DNA from: Hygrophila difformis
Lineage: Eukaryota; Streptophyta; Magnoliopsida; Lamiales; Acanthaceae
DNA: 64,000 nt
Reading direction: 5' to 3'
Assembly: GCA_030278955.1 (NCBI GenBank)
Contig: JAOANR010000008.1
Location: 44,748,055 to 44,812,054 of the forward strand
A program made the position numbers and the translations under genes. The notes under the pieces were generated by a model. The model was given only the letters and a program-made list of their open reading frames with translations. It made no database searches and was not told the DNA's origin. Positions 21,701 to 33,905 of this stretch are shown piece after piece. Position 1 is the stretch's first letter. Every line of letters starts with the position of its first letter.

Positions 21701-23446
21701 CGGATGTTTACCGACCATAAGAGCCTCAAGTACATATTCACGCAAAGAGAGCTGAACTTGAGGCAGAGGAGATGGTTGGAATTGATCAAAGATTACGACC
21801 TAGAAGTCGCGTATCACGAGGGCAAGGCCAACGTCGTGGCCGACGCCTTGAGTCGGAAGGCGCAACATGTCACGAACTCACTGGTGATACCGGCCGAATT
21901 GTACAGAGATTTGGCGAAACTAAGCCTGGAACTGGTGCAGCCCGGTACGGTAACCGAGGTCGTCAACGCGATGGTAGTAAGCCCTACCGTATTCGAAGAA
22001 ATACGACTCGCCCAGTCGGGTGACGAACAGATGGAGGAAATAAGGAGAAGCATTGCCGAAGGAAAGGCAGTAGATTTCCAGATTCACGAGGACGGGAGCA
22101 TCCGCTTCAGGGGAAGATGGTGTATACCACGGGAGTCCGCAGATCTGAAGAAGAAGGTGATGGAGGAAGGCCATAGCACCCCCTACTCGGTCCACCCCGG
22201 AGGGGATAAGCTGTATAAGGACTTGAAGAAAAATTATTGGTGGCCGAACATGAAGAGAGAGGTGGCCGAATTCGTGGCAAGGTGCCTTACCTGCCAGAAG
22301 ATCAAGGCAGTACGGCAAAAGCCCTTAGGATTAATGCAACCATTGGAGATCCCAAGCTGGAAGTGGGATAGCATCTCCATGGATTTTGTTTCAGGGTTGC
22401 CACGATCGCCAAAAGGAATGAATAAGATTTGGGTGATCGTGGATAGGTTAACGAAGGCCGCCATTTTCATCCCGATGAAGGACACGTGGACAATGGACCA
22501 ACTAGCAAGGGCATACATAGACAATGTGGTACGCCGGCACGGGGTGCCGCATGACATCATCTCGGATAGGGATAGCAGATTCGTCTCCCAGTTTTGGACC
22601 AAGCTGCAAGAAGCTCTGGGGACGCAGATAAAGATGAGTACGGCGTTCCACCCTATGACGGATGGACAGACGGAGCGAACTATACAGACGCTGGAGGACA
22701 TGTTGAGGGCTTGTGTGTTGGAATTCAAGGGAAGTTGGGAGCACCATTTACCCTTGATCGAGTTCTCCTATAACAACAGTTACCATGCGAGCATCGGCAT
22801 GGCGCCCTTCGAGGCACTGTATGGACGAAGATGCCGGAGCCCATTGAGTTGGGAAGAGAACGATCGAGTAATGACAGTAGGGCCACAACTGGTGGAGGAC
22901 ATGGCTCAGCAAGTTAAGGTTATCCAGGGGAAGATGAGAGCCGCTCAGGACCGGCAAAAGAGTTATGCGGACGTGAGACGGCAGGACTTGGAATTTCAAG
23001 TCGGTGACAAGGTCATGCTGAAGGTCTCGCCAATGAAGGGCGTAATGCGCTTTGGCAAGCGGGGGAAACTGAGCCCACGATACATAGGGCCATATGAGAT
23101 CCTAGAGAGAGTAGGGAATCTGGCGTACCGGATGGCGCTGCCGCCTCAACTAGCACGCGTCCATAACGTGTTTCACGTTTCCCAGCTAAAGAAGTATGTG
23201 CCCGACACGTCGCATGTACTCCAACCGGACGTAATCAAATTGGATGATGACTTGACCTATGAAGAAACCCCGGTGCAAATACTCGACTACAAGGAAAGGG
23301 TGACAAGGAATAAAACTGTAAAGATGGTCAAGGTCCTGTGGTCCAACCACGAGACGGAGACGGCAACCTGGGAATTGGAAGCCGACATGAGGCAACGTTA
23401 CCCTACCCTCTTCCAAGACGACCCGACCACAGTTATGGGGACATAA
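18770..23446 (+). CDS. Y gag-pol polyprotein, intact (Tekay-like chromovirus)
   Basis: One uninterrupted frame of 1558 residues. Domains by approximate residue: gag core 120-235; two zinc knuckles 305-340, the first CX2CX3HX4C and the second CX2CX4HX4C; aspartic protease with LFDSGAS near 437; reverse transcriptase 619-800 with FIDDILVYS near 770; RNase H with YSDAS near 915; integrase with HHCC finger 1135-1175 and D,D(35)E core near 1203, 1264 and 1300; GPY/F-like [18 protein letters not shown] near 1425; chromodomain-like end 1497-1549. All catalytic residues looked for are present. The product would copy the element RNA in cytoplasmic particles and integrate the DNA in the nucleus, with the chromodomain guiding it to chromatin (family knowledge). 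It is the only plausibly autonomous element in the window. Confidence 0.96.
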   Translation: MAPRGRPRPFPATPNTHGTPGQPNEQAPDAEMPNPAGPMPNPAEGRLRNMEELLIALGNAYVNQGGAAAAPPPEARINYLAAVNPYRPPYYVGEEDPAKLEEWLRTFDKLLKAVRCPEGEKVHVASYYLGGEADDWWQATQGKLAEDDEPYSWNEFMELLRERFYPMSTKAALYEEFSSLKQGEKSVQEYYARFKELVRFAPRMVPTDREKAQKFEMGLNLSIREVITGVNYPDLQSVYDRAVAVARVQQLKRKAAGESSRGAQGPDKRNRDNRTSNTTGGDNFRRGPNGNAQNNNGRNVNQGGRVPPCPRCGRPHLVRRCPQMGECFRCGRIGHRREECRTRLENITKREDLVIGPNEPFNQGGRNGNNQGYRPPPNPNQRPPNQQQNANPNQNQPANQGRPMGRLNVINQADIPVQGDVMAGTFHVLSTPLRVLFDSGASCSIVSSRVVTELDLPKCEIISLGIQLPSGEVIACSKRYNGIPIVIKNVEFFANLVEFNVRDFDVILGMDWLTRYKAVIECQKQKITLSKSRGKRVIFYSQPPKKSNKLINVLELGSLMRKGHALYACYVHNLEAEGVKIDNIPVVREYPDVFPEDVPGMPPERDLEFTIDLIPGTEPVSKAPYRMAPPEMKELKEQLEELLEKGYIRPSTSPWGAPVLFVKKKDGSLRLCTDYRGLNQVTIKNKYPLPRIEDLFDQLKGATVFSKVDLRSGYHQLRIAEKDIPKTAFRTRYGHYEFTVLSFGLTNAPAMFMNLMNNVFRGLLDQCVVVFIDDILVYSRDEEEHSKHLHKVLRILRENQLYGKLSKCDFWLREVTFLGHIVSASGVAVDPAKISAVTEWVPPKSPTEIRSFLGLAGYYRRFVQDFSKIARPLTQLLKKGVKYDWTGECEAAFQELKKRLTTAPVLALPSEDGDFEVYSDASREGLGCVLMQDQKVIAYASRQLKPHEQNYPTHDLELAAVVFALKIWRHYLYGRKCRMFTDHKSLKYIFTQRELNLRQRRWLELIKDYDLEVAYHEGKANVVADALSRKAQHVTNSLVIPAELYRDLAKLSLELVQPGTVTEVVNAMVVSPTVFEEIRLAQSGDEQMEEIRRSIAEGKAVDFQIHEDGSIRFRGRWCIPRESADLKKKVMEEGHSTPYSVHPGGDKLYKDLKKNYWWPNMKREVAEFVARCLTCQKIKAVRQKPLGLMQPLEIPSWKWDSISMDFVSGLPRSPKGMNKIWVIVDRLTKAAIFIPMKDTWTMDQLARAYIDNVVRRHGVPHDIISDRDSRFVSQFWTKLQEALGTQIKMSTAFHPMTDGQTERTIQTLEDMLRACVLEFKGSWEHHLPLIEFSYNNSYHASIGMAPFEALYGRRCRSPLSWEENDRVMTVGPQLVEDMAQQVKVIQGKMRAAQDRQKSYADVRRQDLEFQVGDKVMLKVSPMKGVMRFGKRGKLSPRYIGPYEILERVGNLAYRMALPPQLARVHNVFHVSQLKKYVPDTSHVLQPDVIKLDDDLTYEETPVQILDYKERVTRNKTVKMVKVLWSNHETETATWELEADMRQRYPTLFQDDPTTVMGT

Positions 23447-23456
23447 CTGTATTTTT

Positions 23457-23473
23457 AAAGGGGGGGGGGAGGA
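23457..23473 (+). other. Polypurine tract of Y
   Basis: AAAG plus a run of nine or more G, then AGGA, directly before the 3' LTR. It lies only about 10 bases past the gag-pol stop. Confidence 0.85.
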
Positions 23474-26221
23474 TGTAACACCCGAGGAAAAACAAATTCA
23501 AATTGTTTTGAACTACGTCATGACTTGATCCCTTCACAGGGTACGTAGGCAGCTTAGAACTAATTTCTAAGTTCAGTCACGAAATAAATCACAAAATACA
23601 TCACGAATTAGATCACAAGGACGGTAGGAGATGTTGAAACCAATTTAGACTAGGCTAAGAAGGACCCGGGAATGTTGCGAGCGATAAGCCGGACTCGTAA
23701 CAAGATTAGGGAGAAGATTCCGCAACGAAGACGCCCCAGGGAATCGAGCTAACACGTAGAAAACCGATAGGGGAAAGCGAGGGAAGACCCGACGGAACAC
23801 GCGGAGCCGAACCGGCCGGTCCGGTCGGCCCGCGCTGTCCGCGCGCCGCCCGCGCGGCCAAGGGCGTCGCGACGCCAGGCCTGGCGCGCGTGCTCCGCGC
23901 GACCATAGGGGTGGGTGCGCGCCACCTCCGCGCCAGAGGGGCTGAAGGTGTAATCTTTCCATTCGGGGGTGATTTTCTTGCCGAAATTACAACTCCCTTC
24001 GAGGGAAACCAAATCCCAGACGTGAGGGAGACTTAAGGGCGGCTGGGGGTGCCTCCAAACCCTAGACTTACAGAAACTACTCCCACATTACTCCCAAACT
24101 TCCTCCCCAAGCCGAAACTCTTCCGACGACACTTTCCGGCAAGCATTCCGGCGACGACGAGGCGAGAGGAACCAAGCCCTGCCCTCTAGACTCTTGGTAA
24201 GCCATGGTTAAACATTTTAATTCGTCCATAACACTTAGAAACTCGAAATCTAACCCGTTTCCTTTACTACGATTTCACGCCGGAAAACGAACGAAAAGCG
24301 ATCGGAAGGATTGGCCGTTCGTCGCGACCCTAGAGCATCCGGATACCCATCCCATTAATCCTAATCTTCAAATCAGTAAGTTAAAACCTTACTCACAAAT
24401 TTTCGTGGTTGTTTGTTGTTTAAATCTCGAGATATAGGCTTGTAACAAAAATCGGTTTTCAAAAACCCTATTTTCGTCCAATTTTAAAGACTCGCCAAAA
24501 ATTCGACCTTCGGGAATTCAAACCGAAAACTTTTCAACATAAAAGTTGTTTCTAACACCTTTATCTATCTTGTGTCCAAATTTCAGCCATTGACATTAAG
24601 TTTTGCTATCCCAATTTTCGCCATGAACTTTCTGTATCAAACCGAACGATTCAAATCTGTGACAGATTCCTTCATTCAACTTGATGCATGTTTTTCACCC
24701 ATTTTTCGAATGATTTAACTTTGCATTTCTAAACAAAAGTTGTAGATAATTGTGTCTAGATTATGCCTACAAAATTTCACGAATTTTGGTGTTCATTTGA
24801 TATGTCAAACGGCCAAGTTTTTAGAACTGTTTTGAATTCGTTTTAAGGGCCATGAGTATGCAGTGAGTTGCACTCGATTTTTGAGTACCAAGAATTCATT
24901 ATTTCCAAAAACTTAAAACACGAAAGTTGTTCCTTAATGTGTCGTGTAGTTACTGTAAAAATTTCACATCGATTGGTTTTGAAATGAATTTTTAATCGGC
25001 GTTGCACGAACCTGTGACGAAAACAGTTTTCAAGACATAAATTAATCTTTGCAATAAACTCAAATTTCAACTCACTTCGGAACCTTATTTCTAAAAACTT
25101 AAAACATGAAAGTTGTTCGTGTGTGTGTTTTTGAATTACTGGCCAAGTTTCAGAATTTTTGGAGAAAAGACGAATTTTAAATTAAGAAAGGCGCGAACTG
25201 CCTCGAATAGGATTTTTCGAACTTGAGAAAACTCGAACTATGAAAACGCGATATCGATCCTTTGATAACTTTGAAATACGAACTTTCGAAAAATCCCGTT
25301 CACTAGGCTGAGCCGATCTTCATACTATCATTATCTTTGAGACTGCCTCGTTAGTGGTCTCCTTACTATCTGAGATTGCCTCGTTAGTGATCTCGCGCGC
25401 TGTATTTGTGGATCGCCTCGTTAGTGGTCCTACTATCTTTTTGGATCGCCTCGTTAGTGGTCCTACTATCTTTGAGACTGCCTCGTTAGTGGTCTCCCAT
25501 TGTTTGGACTGCCTCGTTAGTGGTCCTATGTTGAGATTGCCTCGTTAGTGATCTCCCGGTATGGTGTCCTCTTCTTAGTTTACGGGATGAAAAGTAAAAG
25601 ACTCGTGTGAGTGTTTCATTATGCTTAAATCGTAATTATCCTGTCTTTAATTATGTATTTAAAATTTATGCATCTTAAATTATGCTTTAAATTTCGCTTT
25701 CTAAATTAAGTTCTTTAATCATGATTATCCGCTGCAAATATATCATGTATTTTTAAATTCTCGTACGGTAGGCGAAATCTTTAGTTTAAACACTTGTAAC
25801 CCCTTTTATTTGTTAGTTAGGGATTAACTTACTCAGTATATTTTTATACTGACAACCGTTGTCATTTTTCTTTTACAGAGTATGTCGAGTGACGCATACG
25901 CATGCACTTGGGGGAATTATTTATGAACATTTTCGCTTTCTGCATCATAGTACTGTTTTTACCGGGTCTGTTAAACCCGAGGATTTGGCCATGTTGGCCG
26001 TGATTTACTTTCCGCTGCACTTACTTTATTTATTTTCCGTACGTGATAATTTCTACTATCGTACTAAGTATTATAAATTTCCGGACTAAATCTTGAAATG
26101 TTTTTAAATCTTTTCATACCCACAAGCCTTGCATTTCCTTAGCGAGCTCGGGAAGCCGTGTCTTACTAGGGAAATGCGGCGGTGACATCCCGGCCTGGGT
26201 TATCAAATCCGGGGTGTTACA
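23474..26221 (+). mobile_element. Element Y, 3' LTR
   Basis: A 2748-bp copy of 14809-17557. The main difference is in the GC-rich block near 23830-23860. The rest shows about ten single-base changes, giving roughly 0.3-0.4% divergence by eye, which fits a recent insertion. Confidence 0.95.
25339..25555 (+). repeat. Seven-unit compensating hairpin array, Y 3' LTR
   Basis: This is the second copy of the array at 16675-16891, with all seven GCCTCGTTAGTG cores and matched arms. Confidence 0.85.
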
Positions 26222-26226
26222 TATAT
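26222..26226. repeat. Target-site duplication TATAT, right copy (element Y)
   Basis: TATAT follows the Y 3' LTR and matches 14804-14808. Both lie in a TA-rich run, so the match is weaker evidence than the other duplications. Confidence 0.75.
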
Positions 26227-26607
26227 ATATATACATTAAAAATTCTTATACCTAATCATTCGGATCGTTATCGTGATAATATGTAGATCGTGCTCTTTCA
26301 AGTCTAAGGCATAACCTTATGTTGACTAAGACAAGAGTGCGAATAATATTAAGGACATAAAATAATCAGTATAGGGCCGTAAAATAATTAGTGATACGTC
26401 GATTCCTTATATATATCGAGAAAAGGGTCATAGACATCTCAGTACATCATGTATCACTTGGAAGGCACAGCTTCTGGCAAATGTCCCCGTGCCTTACCAA
26501 TAATAAAATTAACACATAATAAACCAAAAATTCAACTCGTGCCTATATGCATGTGTATGTGTCCCATCCCCAAATAAAACTTTAAAAATAGTACTTGGCA
26601 TATTTTT

Positions 26608-26795
26608 CAAAAATATTTTCGTGCAAAAGTTTTAATAACATAGATGCACTACTCCTTAGGACAAAATGCTTCCAAATATTTTTCGTGCAAAACTTTCATA
26701 AATTTAAATGCACTACTTTGCATGGAAATTGTGCTTCCAAAAATATTTTCTTGTGCAAAAATTTTCATAATTTAAATGCACATTTCCATAGAGCA
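26608..26795. repeat. Tandem repeat of about 67 bases, 3 imperfect units
   Basis: Units contain AATATTTTCGTGCAAAA, a T/A-rich middle, ATGCAC and GCTTCCA. They lie next to the X primer site, in the X leader on the minus strand. Confidence 0.7.
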
Positions 26796-26800
26796 AAACC

Positions 26801-26812
26801 GCTCTGATACCA
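26801..26812 (-). other. Primer binding site of X (tRNA-Met, minus strand)
   Basis: The plus strand reads GCTCTGATACCA, the complement of TGGTATCAGAGC, three bases from the X LTR edge at 26816. This fixes X as a minus-strand element with its 5' LTR on the right. Confidence 0.9.
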
Positions 26813-26815
26813 AAC

Positions 26816-29669
26816 TGTAACACCCCCATTTTCCCTAAAAGCACAACGGAAGCAAAGTGCGGGAACAAGGGATCGATGTTACCGCCACGTATTTCGGACT
26901 TCCCGGAATACGCTAAGGCTAGCTCACATCATTTTACATGTCATTCAGAGTTGAACATATATGCTAACTATTGAGCATATATCGTGATGTCGGAATTTCA
27001 GAGTTTAAATAATAGGCCAATAGTGTTGCACAAGATTTTCGGAAAAAGAAAGCTCATAACACTACAACGTGTAAAATGAGCTTTAAATAGGAGTTTTGGC
27101 ACATTGACCAAAAATAGATTAACATGTCTCTTAAAAGAGTTCGATGACAACCATGTTAAAAATAAGAGATGTTCTTGGTTTAAAAGGGAAATTTACCATG
27201 AAATTCCAAGAATATCATCGTTCGTCGCATATTAAAATTAGTGAGGCGTAGAAACTTGCATAAGTGGGTGGGTACCCAAAATATACGTCCTCGAGTTAAA
27301 AACAGATCATATGCCAAGTTGTTTACTCCGACAAGGAGGTTTAAAATATTATACATTACTTATACTTAAAATAAAAATATTTATTATAACCCAAACCGTG
27401 CCTGATGATGCAAATGCTTACTGGAGCTCACAAACGTCAACACCTGAAAGGATCATGAAAAGTGTAGGGTCAGCGAAAAATAATCGCTGAGTAAGTAGAC
27501 CCTTACTCCCGGAGGAGGTCGGGTTGCAGAAATGATTTAAAAACAACAGTTATGGTAATGGTATGCTTAAACGAGAATATTGTGAACATAAATGCAATAT
27601 TAATCTAATCCCGGGAACAGACAATATAACAATATGTGTTACCGAGAAATATAATTATCTCAGCCAACATGCCAATTGAGAGGGGTTCGTGAATCGGATA
27701 CCCAGTCTCACATGTGCATTCAAGGGTTATGGTAAAGGTAGGAAATTTCCTTCATCCACTTGGAATAAGGAGTGGTATCGTTCCGTTTTCCCACTTTCCC
27801 CGGGTGGCATTGTATGCACACAACGGCGGCGGTGGCGGCAAGATCCACACACAGTTCCAACCCCGTAACAATGGGATTCCCAAAATCATAGGAATTATTG
27901 CAGTAATTTATAAGGCACATTAAAAATAGCATACCAATAATCCAAAAATAGTAGGGAGCAATAAGCATAAATTTAAAATATAATAAAGCGGTATTTAATT
28001 TATGCTTAAGCTAAAATAAATTTGGGCTTACTCCAAAGAGTAAAAATCTACTTACAGTTACCGTAGACTTGGGGTTAACAACACAATGCAGGCGACGAGC
28101 AGTTAAATTTTCTTGTTTAACTATATTCCACAAGAAGCCTCCAATTGCAACTCTACTTCTTCATCTCCTTCCTAACTCACAATTATCCAAATAATATTTT
28201 CTTTACAAGATTTTTCGACAATCTCAAGGGAGTGATTTTATAACAAGGACATTCAACAATGCCTAATATCATTTCAACTACAAACTCGCATATCAACTTC
28301 TCATAAATCTGAAAATATCACTTCACGAATCTCAAAATCCAACAATTTCATAATAGGTTCAAAATCACCATTTTTTATGTCGCAGTTTACGCCGAACAGC
28401 TTTAAAAATTCACACGAAAGGCGTTTACTCTGAAATTTTTACTGTAGATACCAACACATATATGAACAAGTTTCATGTTGTACACTTTCCAAAATAAGGT
28501 ACGGAAACGAGTCAAAAGTCGTGATCTTTGAAAACTACCTTGCTGTCAGAATTTCAACAACAGCGACTCACATTTCAACGGGTGTTAAAAATATCAAAAA
28601 TCATTTAAAAATTCTGAAATTTTTACGGAAGGGTCATAAACCAGATTCGATTTAAACAACTTAAAGACTTCCAAAATTTATGGAAATTCTTACAGAATAT
28701 TTTTTTTAAGGAATTATAAATATTTCTTATGAAGAAAAGTATTCAGGAAGAGATCCTTAACACCGTAAAAACATGGATTTAAGAGATTACGCAAAATGAA
28801 CCCTATAATGGCAGATCTGACCCTTAAGGTATCTCCAGACCATTCGACCAAACTACCAAAAATAAAAGGGAAGAAAGTTTACTTACTATATGAATATTTA
28901 GGAGTGACGGATTTGGTCCAAAAACATAGATCTTTGCGGAACTGATGCCGAAGAAGATCGGGAAATACTCATGCAAGCCAATGAGCAAAATGGATAGCAA
29001 ACAAAGCTTAGCAATAAATCAGTTCTAACCTCTTGGACTTGACCATGGTAGATCAATTCCCAATTTTAATTGATCTATTCTGAGCACTCCCACAAATTAA
29101 CTACATCTAGTTTTTCTTCTACAGAGTTCAAAACATTGGGGAGAAGAGAAAATTAAAGAAGAAAATTGAAGAAGAAAGAGCGGAAGAAGAACAAATGAAA
29201 AGAAAGAAATCAGACAGAGAGAATGTGGTCAGGAAAGAAAAGTGAGGAGGACAGAATTTGGGGTTCCATTTATAAAGAGGAAGAGGATGGTGCAATAATT
29301 CCATAGCACAAATAAATCTACTGGCGGCTCCACCCTATTTATTTTCTTGTTTCTTCTCCTCTTTCACTTTCATAATAGTTGGCCCTATGTCTTCAATTTT
29401 TACAAGTATTTGTCGATTCATTCAATATGATTGAAGGTCATCCAGAAGTATGTTGATTGCGATTTTTGTGTGACCATTTTTAATTCATTAGGTAGATAGC
29501 GCTTAATTGTCCAAGTTCATTGTCCATCCTCATTGATTTTAGGATATGACAGTTTGCACTGGTGTGATACATAAATATGATGAGCTTGATTTCCTCCTCC
29601 AATAATTTAAATGTTCTAGCCCTCACCTCAATTGATCTTCCTTCAATCATGTGTATATATATATATATA
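26816..29669 (-). mobile_element. X 5' LTR, distal part
   Basis: Copy of 9249-12265. About 163 bases equivalent to 11064-11227 are missing near 28628. It contains the acceptor module (27450-27495) and the TATA box (29268-29274). It is cut in its TA run by two Helitrons and continues at 42400. Confidence 0.9.
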
Positions 29670-32129
29670 CTAGGACTCGTCGGCGGCGCGCACTATGTTG
29701 CGCGCACTTGGTGAAAAAAAAATATTATGAAAACTGTAATAAGACATTGAAAATTGAACTGAAAGCAAAGTTAAGACAAATTCAATGTAAAATATGGTTA
29801 TAAGATTGGAATCAAATGAAAGGAAATTATTGCAAGAATGAAGTAATTAAGCTTGAGTACGATCCCAGGCGAATATTAAATATACATGTGTTAAAAAACG
29901 AATAAATTCTGTGTATGTAAACAGATAGATACATTACAAAAGTCATGATGATTGTATTCAGTGGAAGATTTGTAAGGCCTGAAATAAGAAGTACCACCCA
30001 ATATTCACATTTTATCCCCATGTTCCAGATGAATTCCAACACCACCCTTGCCACCCTCAAGGGTGGGGCTGACATCCACATCATGGAACTAACATAGCAA
30101 CATACATACTATGTTTGCTCAACTAATCCACCATTTTCATTTTTCTGCGTAGTTAGTGTAACTTATGCAAATGTTAGTCGCTCAATTTTAAAACTAAGTA
30201 GCAATGAAGTTACCTCTGCAACAAGTTCTATAAGAGTTATCAGGGCTTGAACACGAAGCCTTGGGATACCTCGATGACCTTGTGTGGCCTCATTATATGC
30301 AATCTTCAAGCACATATCGAGTTAGGCAACTGGAAAAACTTGGTAAATAAAGGGAGAATATGTTACTAACCTTTAACAAAACAATAGTGTATTGGAGGAC
30401 AAACGCATACTTTGAGAAGCTGGCTCGGACTGAAAAAATGCTAATTAAACATTCTTCTAAAACTGAGTTACACTTTGATTATCTCAAAACGTGAGTTTGC
30501 AAATCCATTTCGGCAAATTTTTTTTTTTTTTGTTTTTTTGCAAAGGAAGGAATCATCCAAACAAGGACATAAATTAAGAAGCAAAGCCCCAAAACACCTT
30601 AGTGCCCCTTCCTGAAACTCTTCTAAAGCTTCAAACAGTGACAACATTCACAAAAAAATAAAAAAACCATCAAATACAAATTGGTGTTAACTTTCAGATA
30701 CGAAGATCCTCAACTACAGATGAGGCAAAATATGCCACTTTTTTACTTATGAGAATTGTTGGTCTTAAGCCCCATTAAAAACCTTCCTCAACACTCATCA
30801 GTCAAAACAACGAAATCACATTTATTACCATGTAACTAATATGATACAGTTTATAGCCAAAAACTCCAGCATTTAGAAACTAAGCCGTGAGGAATAATTC
30901 TAAAACACAATCATCAAAATCAACAAACAAGTCTGCAAGACACCCGCAGATCCCAACCAAAAAGGAATTGTAAGTCTAACAGGCAAAAATCATCCAGACA
31001 AAGAAATATAAAAAAAGAAACGAAATCATCTTTAAGTACAAATCTTACAAAGTTGAAACCAATTGTGCTGATGTAACTGTCAAGGTATGAAACATCCTGT
31101 ATAAAAAACACATACCCCAATCAATGCCCATATTTCACCGAAACAAATGTAATCTGAAAGTATTTACTACAAGAGTGATGACTTCAATAGAATGAATTAA
31201 GGGATTGAGTCAATTGACGACCAGAAGATGCACTGGACAATTATATGCTCTATTTGCTTGGAATAGATCTCATTGGATTAGACAAAGAAATGGTAATATC
31301 TTGCTACAAGGGATGAACATGGGAAAAATTGTAATAATTTATAGCAGCAGAATCGAATAGCAGACTACTGCAGTTTCAATCCAAACGCTATGCTTAAACA
31401 TTATCAGAAGCTTACAGCAAGTCGAAGGAGGAGACAAGATTTGAACAAATAGTCGCTGAAAGACAAACAAAAAGCAACAAAAATTAGTCAAATTCCAATT
31501 TCACTGCGTGAAAATCTACACATAATAATTGAACACCACAATGAACACACAAACGGGGGAATTAATAAACTGGACGGAAAAAGCTTACAAATTTCAACAT
31601 AGTCTACATTCAGTAACATGTGGTTTCACAAAACCATTGTTCCGGCAGGAAAAAAGTAGCATTAGAGGATAATTAGCTTATTCGGAAGATAATATGTTCT
31701 ATGCCTTCTATATAATAAAGAAAGTCAATTTACAGTTAGAATCTTCAAGAAGTGGTAAACACTTAGGTATGAAGTTACCTTAAGAGAAGAACTAATGATA
31801 TCAAATCTGTGAGATTTTATAGGAAAAATATTTTAATGCCCTTATAAAAAATAGCCGTTTGGATTAGGAAACACATGAAGCAAAAATGGTAAATCCATAG
31901 GGGGATAAGGAAGTTTCACCCTTTAATGATTTCTAACTGGAACACAATATGACACAATTTTGTTGAATCTTGTACTACCATCTTACCTTAACAAATACCA
32001 ATCTTCCTGGATGCCGACAAGTAATGAATCATAGTAAGCAAAGAAAATTAGTTAAAGAAAAAGAAAAGAAAATACAACCAAAATAATGTAACAAGAGTAT
32101 AGCTATACAAGTTCAATCAAGCAACTCAC

Positions 32130-33418
32130 CTTGACAATTTTTGCTCCAGCTTTGGATGCAAATAATATCTGCAAAGTCATATAATTTAATTGTCTAAAAT
32201 TTCCATACAATGATTCACAGAGGAAACTTTAGATTCAAAGAAGAGGTAGCAAAACCCCATAGTGTTCAATCCATCCTTCGTTGGAGTCATTGCCCCAGGT
32301 ATATCTAGAGCTTGAAACTCTGAAACATCATCTAGAATTTCCTGAAACCATGAAATGAATCCGTTAATGATTCAGTAAAAGCATTGTGAGGGACAAAATT
32401 ATTAAATTATGTTTTCTACTTTTCTTTATTAAATGAGGTCAACTGATGCTCGTACTTAGAAATGTATTCTAATAAGTTTAATGGGATAATAATGTGGGCT
32501 TCCATCATCATTACCTTCACAAAAACACGACTCACGAATCATGAGGAACTTCGCTCCAAATTTTTGTGCAGCTCTGGCATCTGCTCTATCAAAAACAGTT
32601 CCAACCTGTACAGCATCCAAAATTTCTTCAAGTGTTTAGAAAAAATAAATCAATTACAATACTTTCAGGTAAAAGAATTCCCGATAAAGATGGGCTCTAG
32701 CATCTGATTCTGATTCTTTTAGAAAAAAATATTAGGATGACTGCAACTTGTAAATAAGTACCAAAGTGACAGTTTCTAGGATTGAAAAAAATAGGATTGA
32801 ATTTTTCAGCACCTCAATTAGTACAAAATTTGTTTTTGAACAGTCACAAATATTAGTGTTTATTTTATTATAAAACTGAGAATATAACTTCTTCAATAAC
32901 AGGAAAAAAATAAAACACAATAAAAAAGGAAAAAGATAATGCATCTCCAATACCCATCCGTACAAAGTGCAAATTACAACAGTAAGGAAATCTAGAGCAA
33001 GAATGATGAACATGTAATCGGAAAAAAGCTTGAGAAGTACTCACTCCTAGTGATGCTGAAGGATATTCTTTGACCAAACATCGTAAAACCTGTGCAAATA
33101 AAACAAAAGTTATTTAAAAAGAAAAAATATATTTAACACATTCTGGCCATCTGGCTCAAAGGCTAATATGTATTTACCTCCAAAACACCAAGGGGTGGAC
33201 ATTGTCATTTCTAACTGCAAATTGAAAGGAAAAGTATGCACAATCATGGTTTATATAATATGATACACAACTAATTCTCTTTACGCCATATTTAATCCTA
33301 GTACAAATCAAAATCTGAACAAACATATGATATCTATGATAGAACATTGAAGTTTAGACTTACAACTTTAATTCCGCCAGCAATTGCTGCACAGCCTCAA
33401 ATGCTACCTCTGCGCTAA
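32130..33418 (-). pseudogene. Captured KDPG/KHG-aldolase-like gene fragments
   Basis: Exon-like blocks on the minus strand read in order like a KDPG/KHG aldolase family protein: CAAIAGGIKV (about 33375-33405), TMSTP then GVLE (about 33180-33215, with one base extra between), CLVKEYPSASLGV (about 33045-33090), GTVFDRADARA with FGAKFLM (about 32540-32608), IPGAMTPT (about 32290-32335) and AGAKIVK (about 32133-32165). Several blocks are bordered by AG and GT splice signals. Frame breaks occur near 33195 and 33390, and the catalytic C-terminal half is absent. It is therefore a broken intron-containing copy transferred by the Helitron. Identity comes from memory of the family pattern. Confidence 0.62.
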
Positions 33419-33664
33419 ACAAAAACCATCACAAGTAGTAGCATTGGGATAGAATTGCAATGAAATCAAAGTAATACATGAGAAATGGTGTTGGTGTTGG
33501 TGTTGGCAGAAGAAAATGAATGAAGAGAATATATGACACGGGGCGGAGGAGCCGACAGCGACGCGGAGCAATTTCTGGAAGGGGGATGCCGGAAAGCCAA
33601 CGAACTACCACCTCCGGTGAACGATTCGAGACTCCAACCAGTGCTATGGTATGCAGAGACGGGG

Positions 33665-33905
33665 AACCATGGGACAAAAACAATGCCAGCGCCGATGTGG
33701 CATGCCACACCCTAACACTGCCATCATCTCCACTGGAGAAAAGCTGTCAATGCAACAACTGAACAGGTTGATTCACACATACTCCCTCAGCTAAGAATTT
33801 AGAATAAAGTACTAATTTAGCAAATAGAGCTCACAAACAACCGATTCGGATCAACATGAAAAGTAACATTGGTCACAAACTCCTATGTGGCCCTTGAAAT
33901 AATGA
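33665..33905 (-). pseudogene. Captured WD40-repeat fragment (possibly UTP13/TBL3-like)
   Basis: Minus-strand blocks read VTNVTFHVDPNR (about 33845-33885), then after an AG acceptor LFSSGDDGSVRVWHATSA (about 33690-33745). These are the strands and GDDGSVRVW motif of a WD40 propeller blade. A frame break lies just before the first block. The WD40 assignment is firm, while the specific rRNA-processing UTP13/TBL3 match is a guess. It lies upstream, in the same orientation, of the aldolase-like fragments in Helitron A. Confidence 0.5.

Larger units (their letters stand above)
26227..26815 (-). mobile_element. X internal region, right part (non-coding)
   Basis: Interior of X between the Y insertion and the X 5' LTR. 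It has no coding capacity. It contains a three-unit tandem repeat (26608-26795) and the minus-strand primer binding site (26801-26812). Confidence 0.75.

Noticed and set aside
33520..33762. Plus-strand ORFs near the aldolase/WD40 pieces
   Set aside because: The minus strand carries the recognisable protein pattern and splice signals.
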